Shown one piece after another: positions 48,501 through 60,744 of a stretch of DNA of 64,000 nt. Position 1 is the stretch's first letter. The number at the start of each line of letters is the position of its first letter. The position numbers were made by a program, and so were the translations under genes. Source of the stretch: Acorus gramineus (lineage: Eukaryota > Streptophyta > Magnoliopsida > Acorales > Acoraceae); assembly GCA_030737835.1 (NCBI GenBank), contig CM060849.1, positions 20,382,074 to 20,446,073 on the forward strand. The letters run 5' to 3'. The notes beneath the pieces were generated by a model. The model saw only the letters and a list, made by a program, of their open reading frames with translations, ran no database searches and was not told the origin of the DNA.

Positions 48501-49540
48501 TAAATATTAAATAACAACATTCCAAATTCAAACTTCAACATCAAATATTAAACAACCGATATGCCGTATAGAAACCACATTTGACATAAAAAACAACTAA
48601 AATTAACATAAAATGAAACATTGAAAAAACATACAATAAATAAACATTACACCTGAATTGACAGTCATTTCAATGGTAGCCAAATTGATCAATTCTTTTT
48701 TTCAATCATATAAGACTAAAAAGACATCCAAAATATCAAATTCAATGTTCTATAGACTCTACATAAAAAATTCTGAAATTTTACCATGACAATGAAGCAG
48801 ATTATTCAATTATGAAAGCACAATTTAATTGTGATGAGTTAAAAAAAGAAAAGAAAAACACAATTAAATGCCCCCCTCAACCACGATTTAATTGTGATGA
48901 GTTAAAAAAGGAAGAAAAAAAACAACACAATTGAATACTCCCTCAACCGTCCACCATTAATTACGTTGGGAAGTTACCAGAACTCACTTAGAGATATAAT
49001 CGATAATCCAATCTATGCCACCTCATGAGGCTTACGAGAGCCTATGAAATGAGGCTTGTAAATCATTTTCCATATTTTAATCAATTTTGAATATAAACAA
49101 TTTTTATAAATTGATTCTAAACGTGTTAAAAAAGTATGATTTTGAATAGAGCAACTTAATGATCCATTTGTGTGTGCGTTGGCATAAGTAGATGCGGTGG
49201 AACTCCACCTCCAATCCAAACGTAAATGTGGCATCTATTTGAATGTGTGGAAGGCTTTATTTTTTTTCAAGTTTCAAGTCTCAAAACATAGCTTCTCCAC
49301 CAAGAGGCGGCTTCCGAGTATGCGGTATTCCCCGACACACTGTCAAATGAACTCCAAATAAACTTGCTTCAATCACTTACTATTATTTAAAATATATATA
49401 TAATTTTTGTATTATAAATAATTTTTTCAATTAAATTTGATTTAAGGGATGCTTGAAAACACAGTTAAAGTTTTTACTTCTGGAAAAACAAAAGTGTGTT
49501 TAAGGTGTTTTCAAACAACATCTTTTAATCACATAAAATC

Positions 49541-50061
49541 TGTTGGGAAGGTTATCGCGGAAGCCACCAACAAACACGAGATCGAACACAAGAACGAAAC
49601 ATCACATCACGCGAAGAACACAAGATATACGTGGTTCGGCCTAGGCCTACATCCACGGGGCAAAAACAGAGAATCCACTTTGATAGTTGAGATACATTAA
49701 GAGACTCACAAACTCTCTCATGGAGTTACCCTCTCTTAGAACCCTCTCAACCTTCCCTTAGGATCTCTACATTGTATACATTGCCTTGTCTTGCCATGAA
49801 ACCCTAGAAGATATTTATAGAGCTAAATAACTTCATCCCCAAGTAATCTCCCAATTAACAAACAAATATTGTTTCCATTAATTAGGAGATATTCACTCTC
49901 CTAATTAACAAACAAATATTGTTTCCTATTTTAGGAGATTCACTTTAAATATTAATTAAGATCAAATCTTAAATAATATTCTACTTATTAGGTGCCCAAC
50001 CTAATATGGTTTAATCATGGCCATCCGATGTGATACATCGGATCGAGACATAATTCCAACA
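49541..50061 (-). repeat. 3' LTR of the TRIM-like element
   Basis: 521 bp, TG...CA bounded. It carries an internal near-duplicate of ACAAACAAATATTGTTTCC (about 49857-49945), also present in the other LTR. The AAACCCTAG and TATTTATAGAGC stretches lie in the middle. Confidence 0.9.
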
Positions 50062-50988
50062 AATCTCCACCTTGGCTCGTATCCGATAAGCTCGGACTTC
50101 CTCGAACCCCTTAGAAGATTTTCCGTTGATGTCTCCACCTTGCTCCATGTCGTCTTTGAAGCACGACCGTGCGAGCAACTATGCACCTCCACTTGCGATC
50201 AAGTGGTCTTCGACTACCTTGAGCCTCACTAGCCTTCAAGTCGCTATCACGAGTCCTTTTGTGCACTAGACCCGCTCCGCAGAACTCCGCCTTGAATGGA
50301 TTTTAGGAACTTCTTCCTCTGGACGTCTGCACCGCCCAATTTTGTTGGATCCATAAGCCTGCGCTCGCCTTATCATGGATCAACCCCTGAATCGGACTCA
50401 ATAATCGCACATCCTCAAATCAATACCATGACTTGATTTCACATGCATCTATTCCACGCTCCTCGTGGATCTCCGAAGAAGATCTGGATCTTACCTCCAC
50501 CTTGAACATGCCACACACGCGCTCGTGAGATGACTGGACTCGCTCTTTTAACTGAACCACATGGGGCTGCTCCTCCCATACCAGGTTCAGAACGCTTTAG
50601 ACCGTGTTGCACTGTTCCATCTTCTTCTGTACAAACTCCACACCCACGCTTCACGTGATTCGCCCACGTGCCTCTGCGTGTCACTGCGAACTTTGCACCC
50701 CGAGCGTCTTTGCACGTCTGCTTCTCGGTGGATCTTGGACCCGCAACAATTGGTATCATCATTGCACACCTGAATAGATATGCCTCTTCCACCACCGAAA
50801 GCTCCATGCAACCTTGCATGATTTTTTTTTCTTTCTTCTTCTTCGCATGAAACCATGTACGACACACCGTTGTTGGAGTTTCCAACAATACATTCGTCGA
50901 TGGTATGCATTCATCGACCCGTGTCGCCATCAATCTTCGTTTTTCAAATCTCGTCCTCCTAGGTCAAAACCTGGAGCTCTGATACCAC

Positions 50989-51511
50989 TGTTGGGAATGT
51001 TATTCGCGGAAACTACCAACAATCACGAGATCGAACACAAGAACGAAATATCACATCACGCGAAGAACACAAGATATACGTGGTTCGGCCTAGGCCTACA
51101 TCCACGGGGCAAAAAACATAGAATCCACTTTGATAGTTGAGATACATTAAGAGACTCACAAACTCTCTCATGGAGTTACCCTCTCTTAGAACCCTCTCAA
51201 CCTTCCCTTAGGATCTCTACATTGTATACATTGCCTTGTCTTGCCATGAAACCCTAGAAGATATTTATAGAGCTAAATAACTTCATCCCCAAGTAATCTC
51301 CCAATTAACAAACAAATATTGTTTCCATTAATTAGGAGATATTCACTCTCCTAATTAACAAACAAATATTGTTTCATATTTTAGGAGATTCACTTTAAAT
51401 ATTAATTAAGATCAAATCTTAAATAATATTCTACTTATTAGGTGCCTAACCTAATATGGTTTAATCATGGCCATCCGATGTGATACATCGGATCGAGACA
51501 TAATTCCAACA
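50989..51511 (-). repeat. 5' LTR of the TRIM-like element
   Basis: 523 bp. Adjacent to the tRNA-Met primer site at 50976-50987 with one spacer base, so this is the 5' LTR in the element's own orientation. Confidence 0.9.
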
Positions 51512-52590
51512 AATCATCAATCTTAAATTAAACCCAGAACCATTTTTCAGACATGTCATAAATTCGTTGTTTGTAAACAAAACGTGTCAGCCATCCCTTT
51601 TTAATTGGCAATGTGATTTTCAAATTCAGGGCCACTATTGGTCTCTCCTATGTTTGCTTTCTCATGTGGTCCAAACTTATGTATAAACAAAATCTTTCAA
51701 TAATATCACTAACACGTGTCGAACAAATATAGGATCTTTGATGTCCGTACAATGAAAATTAATATATAACAGTGAAGAATCAATTAATAATAAATGAAAA
51801 ACAATAATAACAAACATATCTGTCAAAATTTTAACACCACACAATAAACGACAGATTGATCTCCAATAGGGATGGAAGGGCCCGATATCCAATCATCATT
51901 TCAATTATTTCATTTTAACCAGAAACACAAGCAATCCCAATAACAATTATTCAATTATATTGAAAGTCTGGCATTTGTCAGATCATGTGACTTTCATTAA
52001 AAGATTTCCCATTAATGTTTCTAGGGTTTTGGATGTCTATCTATGCATGCAAAAACTAAACGAGGTGAAGGACAATGTCTTTGTTTCCTTCCAGTATAGT
52101 TTCGAATGTTATGTACGTATCTTTTGTGTATTATGTATGAATATTTTTATCAATGAATGGATATGAATTATAAGACTTGTTGGGGCTGAGTACGAATGGA
52201 ACAATCAACAATCACGTGGAGGTTCAGTTAAATTTATGATTATGAAATGATGTTATTCTTGCATATGATCGACCACAATCGAAATGGCAATATGCGATCT
52301 GTGTGATCCGTACAAACAACATATATACATTATTTATTTAAGCATATGCATCAATAAAGAATGCATATTGTCTAGTGAGATATATACTTCAATGAGCTTA
52401 TATGCTTTCTTTATTCATGCGTGTACCTTAATAAGTGATGTATATACACTGACCACATGAACCTCACCATATCATTACTATATAGTCTGTTTTGCGATTT
52501 GTTTGCAGTCATTTTGTGACGAGCACAATATGTGAAATCGTCTAATACAATATATACTTAACTATCTCAATATATATACTATTATGTAAA

Positions 52591-53154
52591 TGGAAAAATC
52601 CAAATAACCTCTTGTAAGCTGCCTGAAATCCATATAACCCTCTGACTTTTCATAAAGTCCATATAACCCCTTGGAAACACCTATGTAAATCCAAATAACC
52701 CCTTGAGTTAAATTTTCATTGACATATTATTCCATGAAATATTCTGTCTTGTTAACCCTCATTGAGAACATAACTTATATATCAAAACCCTCCTACAATG
52801 TGTTAAAAATACGAGAAATTCTCTATAAATGACGATTTTATCCCTCCAAATAGCGTTTTATTATCTATCTGGAGGAGTAAAATCAAAATACTATCTAAAG
52901 GGGTAAAATTGTCATGTACATAAGGTTTTTTGCATTTTTAACAAATTATATGAGGTTTTTAAGATACTATATTTTTCATTAGGATTAACAAAATAAAATA
53001 TTAATAGAATATTCCTTATTTATCAACTGAAGTTTAACTCAGAAGGTTATTTGGATTTACATAGGCATTTTCAGGGGGTTATATGGATTTTAGGAAAAAC
53101 CAAAGCATTGTATGGATTTTAGGCAGTTTATAGGGGATTGTTTGGATTTTTCCC
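52591..53154. mobile_element. Non-autonomous Mutator-like element with long terminal inverted repeats
   Basis: The ends GGAAAAATCCAAATAACC and (inverted) GGGAAAAATCCAAACAATCC extend into inverted repeats of about 170 bp, with CCATATAACCCC and TATGTAAATCCAAATAACC on both arms. The element is flanked by a perfect 9-bp direct repeat TTATGTAAA (52582-52590 and 53155-53163), the hallmark target duplication of Mutator-like elements. About 564 bp, no transposase. A truncated relative lies at 17304-17780. Confidence 0.85.
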
Positions 53155-54264
53155 TTATGTAAAATATAGAAATAGATGCACTCAATTCATATAATTATGT
53201 ATTTGATTAATTTAGCATATACTTAATCAAAGCATGTGTAGGTTGGAACCATTAAAAACAATTGTTTAATGAATTAGGTTTTTTAACCCCCCCCATTTGA
53301 GGGTGCGATGTAGTTTTACTAGTGATAGGTAGATTGATATTTTTGAAAAAAAAATAGCCATCCTAACATTTTCTGTTTAATTATTTTTCTTATTATGTTA
53401 TCATTTTTTATAAAAAAAGATAGAACTTGCTACCATCACTTTTATATAAAAATCAAAAGTGAATTATAAACCTGAATAGATGATGAAAAATAAAGAGAGA
53501 AAACAATAACGGAGCGTCAAAGATTAGGAATATCCGGGAGTTATCCGTAGATGAGTTATCTTTTCTACCAATGCCCCGTGTCCTTATTATGTCATTATTA
53601 TTTTTATTACACAAACTGTACTAATAATAGTCTAATATGCTATTTTTTTTATACTATTTCTGTTTTATTCGATCCCTTTCGTACACAAACTACATATGGG
53701 TTTTTGAAAGAAAAGTCAAATGAAGAAATAAAAACAGGCCAGTAATTCAGTAAAATTAAAAAAAAAAAAAATGTTGTTCACCAAATTGAAGAGATGAGTT
53801 TCTGAAACAAAAGTACAGTTCTTCGAAGTGGGGTAGAGCAGCCCACACAGGTAACTGGAGAATCTTTGTCCAACAAATTAACAATATGTAGGTGGGCTGT
53901 ATTGTTTGGAAGATAATGTAAAAAAATAAAATAGTGAAAAATAAAACAGAGACAGAGAGACAAGAAAACGAATCTATTGATGATGTAAAGAAGTGGCTTT
54001 TCACGCCAATCCCCATTTGACAGAAAAGTCCAATCCTTTCCCAAAATCCGGATTTGTGTTCAGTTTTGAAATGACACCGGGAGAATTAAAAAAAGGGGTT
54101 TTTTATTTTTAAATCCACCAAAATTATAAGATGTAGTTATCGGTCCCTTCCTTCTTCGTATTATTGTTTAAGTCCTCAAATTTAAATTATATATTTTTTA
54201 TTAGTCCTTGGGAGGGACCTATCATTAAATTGTTTGATTTTCTTAGTAGACACTGAGAGAGACT

Positions 54265-54610
54265 TAGGCCCCGTTTGGTTGCGCGATTCAGCGCGCTTTT
54301 GCTTTTTGAAAAGCTGAAAAGCTAAAAGCGTGCAGCCAAACGGGGCAGCTTTTTGCAGAATCAGAAGCTGGATTCCTTTTAATTTTTCCCTCGAAATCTG
54401 TGTTTTAAAAAGCTTAGAAACAACGCTTTTTGATCGGAATCGATTTTTTGAATTGAAAAGCAACTTTCTCTGCCAAACATTAAACTCCTTTCAAATATTG
54501 ATTCCTGATTTAAAAAAAAACATCCTAAAAAAGTCAACGTCTAAAATTATTTTAAAAAGCAGCTTTATTCCAAAAGCTACTTTTCAATCTGTGTTTCCAA
54601 ACGGACCCTT
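54265..54610. mobile_element. MITE with GGCCCCGTTTGG ends
   Basis: Opens TTAGGCCCCGTTTGG and closes CCAAACGGACCCTTAA, so the termini are inverted. The interior is rich in AAAAGC/GCTTTT and foldback-prone. About 345 bp, non-coding. The GGCCCCGTTTGG end is common among plant hAT/PIF-type MITEs. Confidence 0.65.
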
Positions 54611-55316
54611 AATAAAGAAGTAATGTGAAAAAATAAAAATTGATCATTAAATCGTATAGTATACGGGGACTTAAAAATAAAAAAAAAAAAAAAAAACCCC
54701 ACTATTTTGATATAGATACTAATATTTAAATTGAATTTTTTAATTTAAATTAGACACAAATATTTTTAAAATATTGACGTGTTTAAACATATAATTTTAT
54801 AAATTGACCAAATTTCATGTAGTTAAATAAAATTCAAGTCTTCAAGTACGCATAATTTTTATTTTTATGAGGGGTGAAGAGAAAAAAGAAAAAAAAACAG
54901 CCCACCATAGCATCTTCGTATCTACCCATAACATATTAACATGTCATATTGAAAGCGGCCTTTGTCTGGAATATCTTGTTCTCTCTCATGCTTTCTTTCA
55001 TGGGGAATTCCTTAGAAGAGTGAGATTTGTTGTTGTTGTTTTTTTTTTTTTTTCTTTCAAATACAGATATCCTCTGCTTTTCTACCCATCTTTCCTTCTT
55101 TTTTTTTTTTTTCGGTTTGTGGGTTCTGTTTCTTGTTTCCCCATTTGATCCTCCACCATGTTTGTTTTATAGTACAAACATCCCACACTTTTAGTCTTCT
55201 CCACCTTTTCTTTGGCCTCCATCTCCCCCTTCTTTCACAGCCTGTCAAAGCTTGCATTTTTTTTGGTTGGTCTTTGTTGTTTCTCCAATCCAAAGGTGGG
55301 GACTTTCTGTTAAGTT

Positions 55317-55340
55317 TCTCTCTCTCTCTCTCTCTCTCTC
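55317..55340 (+). repeat. CT microsatellite in the DUF863-like gene leader
   Basis: About eleven CT units about 1.5 kb upstream of the coding start. CT tracts are typical of plant 5' UTRs, which fits a 5' untranslated exon here. Confidence 0.75.
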
Positions 55341-56827
55341 GGGATCCTCCGTCGGTGGTGGTTTAATGGGCCATGGAATCTGAATGGGTGAATTGTTGGC
55401 ATGTCAGATGGATGAAGATAAGCTTGTGAAGGAGAAAAAATGCCCAATAAGAAGCTAAACAGCCTCTGCCGCCGCCGCCACAATCTGTTGTTTTTGCAGG
55501 TGAAGTTGAAATTAAAACTTATACTAGTCTTCTCTGTTCTTGTTGTGTATTGGTTTGTTTTTTCACTGCTTTGTTTGGATCAATTGAGTGTCGATGTGAT
55601 TCTTGTTCGAGCCTTGTCTATGCGAAAGTGATAGTTTTCCTTTGATGGGTATGATTTGAGATTTTCATAAAGTAGCCTCCTTTTAGGTTTGGAATGCTTT
55701 GTTGTCAGATATATGGTATATGAAAACAAGAATTTTGCAACCACAATAGTTCCAATTGAGACTTTGTTTTCGATGCTTTGACACTTTGTTCTTGCACTAT
55801 TTGTAAAACGCACACGTTTGGTCTAGTCAAGCAATTGCTTGATTTGTTAAATAGAGGTAGAGTTCATGCTTTATAGTCTTCTTTGCGTGCTGCGGTTGAG
55901 TTTCGATCGAGGTGTCCAGAATTGGATGGAACGAATTGATAGGTTTCCTTGGAAGGGCATATTCTAGTAATGACAAAGCGACGGTCTCTTCGAAGGTCGT
56001 CTACGTGGAGCCATCTTTGGAAAACACTCTGTTTTTATTTCATGCTGCCAATTTTCAAAGATTCTGATGGAGATAAGGTGATGTATCAGTCTCTTTCAGT
56101 TTCTCATTTCATCCGAATTTCACATTCGCATAAAAGAGTCTCCTTTTATATTCAACTACTTTTCATTTTTCCTTTTCGATTTAGTTATTCTGCTCAAAGA
56201 ACCTCTCCTTCATCCCATATTATAGTTAACATATCAACTCATGTATTAACTATATATAATTGTGGGTTTGTTCATACAAGAAAAATTATTACAAGGAAGC
56301 TCGACAAGTTGATTACGAAAACTAAAATGGTTTCATAAAGATCTCATAAACACTGACTATGACTAGATATTAAATATGCAGTCCTAGACAAAGCATCTTG
56401 GTGTGTTCTACAAGAGAAGACGTGTGGTGTTCTACCTTAGAAATGTCAATTTTGGTTGGTTCAGACTTCAGAATTCAATTCAGAATTCATATCAGGGAAC
56501 TGCTAAAGAATTGAACTTCAGAGCGAGCCACTGAATGTTGGGTCAGTCCAAGAAGACTAATCACTTGTTTTTCTTTCTTTCTATTTTTCTTTCTTACACT
56601 GTACAGCAACCTTATTGTTATGATAGTTGATTTCAACTTGGGGCAACCTGTTAAAATTGATAAGCAATATATTTTTTTTACCAAAATAATCATTAGGTGA
56701 TGTTTGTTACTACACACTTTGCCAACAAATGCTTGTACTTACATGCCTTACAATGATCTATTTTTAATGTGATTGGAATCATATTTGAGGACTTCAACAT
56801 AACAATATGAGTTCTCATTTTTCAGGT

Positions 56828-58200
56828 ATGGGAACCACACTGCAATATTCTGTGAACCTTATAGCAAACATACCGAAGAACAGCACTGATGCAATAAATA
56901 CAGGGCAAGAAACTGGACATTTTTTGTCATACTTTGAAAATAAACATCCGAAGGAGGAACCACAGACTGGTTTTGATCAGCTTCAAGAGTCGATGGACAT
57001 GCTACTTGAGCAATGCAACAGAGAGATCATAAGAAATACGATGCTGAAGCATGAGGAGGTTTTCAAAGATCAGGTACATTGAGCAGTCTTTTTTAACTAG
57101 TCATTTCTTTTATGTTTCTTCCAAAGGTGAACCATACAAATAATCCTTGATTAGTTGATTGTCATCACCCGCCTTTGTTTTCTTAGGCCCCATGTGGAAC
57201 TATTTTCAAACTGATTTTGCTTTTGCAAAATCGCAAAATCAATTTTAAGATAATCAGTTTCAAATTTTTTTTTTTTTTTTTTTTGGTTTGTTGCAAATTT
57301 TGGTTTTTATGAAAAGCTATTTTTTGAAAATTGTTCCGAAATGGAGGCCTTAGATTGAGGTAGACTAAAATAATACTAAGGTAGCTTTTAGAAATAAGTT
57401 TGAAAAGTAGCTTTTCACTTAAAACAATTTTTAAAAATAGCTTTACAAGCATACTTATGTGAGATTACTGAGAAGTTTTCATATTCTTCAAAAACTAGGA
57501 CTGTTGGGGGGTGTTTGAAAATGAGTTTGGATTTACTATTATTTCTACAAAAACAGAATCTCCAAAACTTGTGCAACCCCGTTCCTAAATGCTGCCCAAG
57601 TTACTAAATGAGTCACAATCATTCATCTGTGAATTCATATTGCAGGTACATGAACTCCACAGGCTCTACAGAGTTCAGAAATCACTGATGTCTGAACTGA
57701 AAAACAATGAAACGAAGCTTCGCCCACCAAAAAGTGCGACTTCAGGATCAATGAGAGACTTGAATTTCAACCAACCTTCATCGACCTTGCAAGCTAGCCA
57801 TTCCCTTCGTGTCGCTGACGGATATCAATCCGCTGCCCAGACATACCCACAGTATGGTTTCCATCAATATAGGGAGAACGATATCGAACTGACATTAAGC
57901 ATTGGACGTGGTTCGCATTCAAATACAGAACCAAGTCTCTCCGAGTCCAGGACAGAAGAACCTAGTGTCTCGTCTAGAGAAACTTTTGGTGTTCAGAGAG
58001 TCTTGGATCTTGATAGGCCTGTTGAAGGTGGTTTAAGTGATCAGTCACATGTCTCTAGGAGGCTCTTAAGAGACTGTATGAAATTGGATGACATTGAAAG
58101 TGATATCAAGCTAACATTAAGCATTGGACGCGGTTCGAATGGGAAGAAATCCGATCAAGGTTCGCATTCGAATACAGGACTAAAAGTATTTCTGGGTTGA
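56828..58200 (+). CDS. DUF863-like plant protein with repeated LTLSIGRG motifs
   Basis: Two coding exons, 56828-57073 and 57646-58200, give 266 residues plus stop. The ATG follows two bases after an AG acceptor, so earlier exons (about 55300-56080) are probably 5' UTR. The splice joins ...EEVFKDQ to VHELHRLYRVQKSLMSEL, the N-terminal signature of plant DUF863 proteins (usually TMLEHE..FRNQVHELHRLYRIQ), but this protein is far shorter than the typical 900-1100-residue members. The C-terminal half holds MRDLNFNQP, resembling a DLN-type motif, and two copies of DI(E/K)LTLSIGRGS, which contain an LxLxI core like EAR repression motifs. Function is unknown; a nuclear or co-repressor-binding role would be inference. 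The family call is from memory of the signature. Confidence 0.65.
57185..57353. mobile_element. Small MITE-like insertion in the DUF863-like intron
   Basis: TTAGGCCCCATGTGGAAC at the left and GTTCCGAAATGGAGGCCTTAG-like sequence at the right are rough inverted repeats. The interior contains self-complementary TTTTGCAAAA and a T run. Non-coding. Confidence 0.45.
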
Positions 58201-58593
58201 GTAGCTATTCCAAGCTCAAGTTTGAGCAGAACTTGATCTTCCCCCGGTGTTCAGATACATTTCTGTTGTTCTTTTTTTTCCTTCTTTTGGACATTGATCA
58301 AATTCAATGTAGATCTGTGCAGAGATTGTTGGTTAATATTCATAATGCAATTGCGGTGACTATTTATTTTTCATTCTTGGTTAACATTTTGATGTGGCTT
58401 GAATGAAGAAAAAAAATTTCAGTCCTTTGATCAGTAAAATCATGCACGTGTTGGTACATTTTTTTTCCTTTATGTTAAGTTCTTTATAACTTGCAATTTG
58501 TTGTGAATATATTTCCACGTAATTAAGACTGATTTATGCCCATATATTCAAGCATTTATAGTTACCAAATACCTTTATCTCAAGTGGTGGATC
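58201..58593. other. 3' flank of the DUF863-like gene
   Basis: AT-rich sequence that should hold the 3' UTR. No further gene signal before the LTR remnant at 58594. Confidence 0.4.
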
Positions 58594-59147
58594 TGTTGAG
58601 AAATATGTGTTGAACAATTTTACCGGGAAAATTCTTTCAAGATGAAAGAAAAAAACTACAGGCCGAACTTCGAAATACTTCTACTATAGAAAATAGGGAT
58701 TACAATATCTCTCCAAAATTCACTAGGGGAAACACTCTCAAGAGAACACTTCACTCACAACTCTTTTGTGTAGTGGATTTACAGGTAGGAACTTTCTCTC
58801 TCTCTTTCTCTCTACTTGCTTCTTCTCTTGAATTGAGTTTCCACTCCCATCTCCCTATTTTATATAGAGATGATATGCCACTTAGTGTCCACCAACAATT
58901 TAATGAACACCTCTTCCTATGCATTGAGAAGGGAGAACCTTTTCATCTATCAAGACATAGGAGATCACACTAATTAACTTCATACATGGCTTCAAGAGTA
59001 AATCATGTATTTCCAAGATATTGAATATATGCACCAAGAACCAAGTATAAGCATCAAGTACCAAGACCACCTTTTTCATGAGATAGAATCCCATTCTGAG
59101 CATGATCTCTCTTCAATGGCTCTACCTGTAGGAGGATTTCGTTAACA
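58594..59147 (-). mobile_element. Remnant of a Copia-type LTR retrotransposon, minus orientation
   Basis: The left edge reads TGTTGAGAAATATGTG, i.e. a CA-ending LTR on the minus strand. On that strand a TATATAAAATAGGGAG promoter-like block lies at about 58855-58870. A short frame ending SEWDSIS then stop, followed by AAAAAGGTGGTC (a possible polypurine tract), lies at about 59060-59125. This arrangement fits a coding end, a polypurine tract and an LTR. No partner LTR or target duplication was found. Confidence 0.45.
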
Positions 59148-59892
59148 AGGTATAAGTTTTATTAAATGAAACATATAAATTTTTTTTATGTGCTTAGTTA
59201 TATGCACACCAAAAAATCAAAGCACGTTGGAACATTAAAAAATAACATAAATGATTGTCTCTTAACGTTATTCATCTTCTATTTGTCTATATGTTTAGAT
59301 CAGCCAAAGAAAATTTGGCTTTGCTAAGTCAACACGATTAATTTTTTTTTATATATATAGAAAATGTTGGGGGAGAACATGTTCGGTCCGAGGATAGGCC
59401 TAAAACAAATTGAAATTAGTTGGACTAAAATAAATGAGAATCTATATACCATAATTAACTGGTATAACCAGTCAACTCCTGGAATTAAATTATTCAAGGT
59501 TATTCAACTCAAAAGTATATGTGGGTTTACTGTTAAATTAATTGTCATCACCTCTTATAAATTAACTGTTAATTCAACTCTATCATCTTTTCACATTATA
59601 ATGTATTGGCAATGACTAACAGTATATTAATGTTTAAAACCTATTTTTGGAATTCAAATGAGGGTTGCTGATGGAAAGGGTTAAATTAGATCTAGAAATA
59701 ATGAGATTAAGAAATAAGGTCCTAACAAAAACTTGAACTAAATCAGGGACCTAAAAATAGTAGGAAGGTGATTGTGAGGACTCCTAATTAATTTTCTCAA
59801 AAACTTTTCTAACATATCAGGGTATGTTGGAAAGTGTTCGGAAAATTAGCATTTAAATTTTTCTTTACTTTTCAAAAAACTATAAATTTTTT

Positions 59893-60270
59893 TAAAGAGA
59901 ACAGGTCAATCAGCCTCCAAAATATAATAAATGAAAGATGGATGCGCAATACAAAGCACAGTAAAAGGAACAAGAAAAAAAATTAAACATACATAACCCG
60001 GTATAGAGCTTCCCGATAGAGGAGAATTATACCACAGAAGCATCCGGAGAGACCACCATTAATTACTCACGAATCTGGAGGACATCCCTATTGATATGTA
60101 CCGAGCTCGCAGACGCACAGAAACAACTCCGATCTTGATGAGTGACACTATCGGACACCGGCTCCCAAATATTTTCGGCATAGGAAATGGCTTTCTTGAA
60201 CAAAGATTGGGGCATCTATTTTCATTTTTGTACATAAAGTTGAAAACCATACTTTTGAAAAATTTACAAA
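59893..60270 (-). mobile_element. LINE 3' fragment, minus orientation
   Basis: The minus strand ends in TTTTGGAGGCTGATTGACC followed by an A-rich tail, the same end as the LINE tail at 34597-34774. The higher-GC part upstream (60050-60200) is unlike its AT-rich surroundings and probably derives from the element's coding end. Confidence 0.55.
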
Positions 60271-60340
60271 GAAAACTGTGTTTGGATTAAATTCGATTTT
60301 CAAACTAACAATCGTTGAAACGCACTTCCAATGGACCCTT

Positions 60341-60618
60341 AACCCTCGTTTGACTAGTGACATAAAATACATAATTATTTTAGTGTAGATAAAGAATAAT
60401 TTATTTAATTTGTTTTTTTTATTAACTATGTATAAGTTGTTGATAAAAAAAATTAATAAAATATGTATAATAATTTATAAAAAGTAAAAAATTGATTTGA
60501 CATGTGATTTCTTTAATATCAGTTGAATAGATTAAATAGAATAATACAATTTCAGAATAACATGTAACATCGATATTAATTTATACTTACTTATTTATTT
60601 ATTCTTTGTAAACAAACA
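60341..60618. mobile_element. MITE family C, diverged copy
   Basis: Starts CCCTCGTTTGACTAGTG and ends near TTTGTAAACAAAC. It shares TATAAGTTGTTGATAA and TTATAAAAAGTAAAAAATTGA-type blocks with 39409-39835. Boundaries are approximate. Confidence 0.45.
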
Positions 60619-60744
60619 TTCTTTTAAACATTCATATTTCGTCCCTGTTCCTTGAACTCGGTTGAAAAAGTATGCAAAGGAAGACGCTGTGCATGAATGG
60701 GCTTACAAAAAAAACTTGTCTGCATTGTATTTGCTTTTAATTAT

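Larger units (their letters stand above)
49541..51511 (-). mobile_element. Short non-autonomous LTR retrotransposon (TRIM-like), minus orientation
   Basis: Two LTRs (49541-50061 and 50989-51511) run TGTTGG...CCAACA. They differ by about eight substitutions and two single-base indels, roughly 98 percent identity. Next to the right LTR the minus strand reads TGGTATCAGAGC, the classical initiator-Met tRNA primer site, so the element is transcribed on the minus strand. Next to the left LTR the minus strand reads AAGGTGGAGATT, a polypurine tract. The 4-bp flank AATC is repeated on both sides. The 927-bp interior has no gag, protease, integrase or reverse transcriptase motif. An open minus-strand frame at 50439-50933 resembles nothing known. 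Movement would have to rely on a related autonomous Copia-type element. Confidence 0.92.
37472..54860. other. Long gene-free, repeat-rich region
   Basis: About 17 kb in which I find no supported gene. It is AT-rich and made of MITEs (37617, 38354, 38653, 39409, 42866, 54265), a Mutator-like element (52591), a short LTR retrotransposon (49541), a GTAACT-palindrome cluster (about 47870-48500) and simple repeats. A 90-bp GC-rich island at 43551-43640 stands out. Short frames in this region are of chance length. Confidence 0.55.

Noticed and set aside
50439..50933. 164-codon minus-strand frame as a stand-alone gene
   Set aside because: Lies wholly inside the TRIM-like element between its LTRs and has no recognised domain; kept only as part of the element.
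55949..56338. 129-codon plus-strand frame upstream of the DUF863-like gene
   Set aside because: Its first part could be a transcribed leader exon ending near GATAAG/GTGATG, but the translation is not family-like and the signature protein starts cleanly at 56828.
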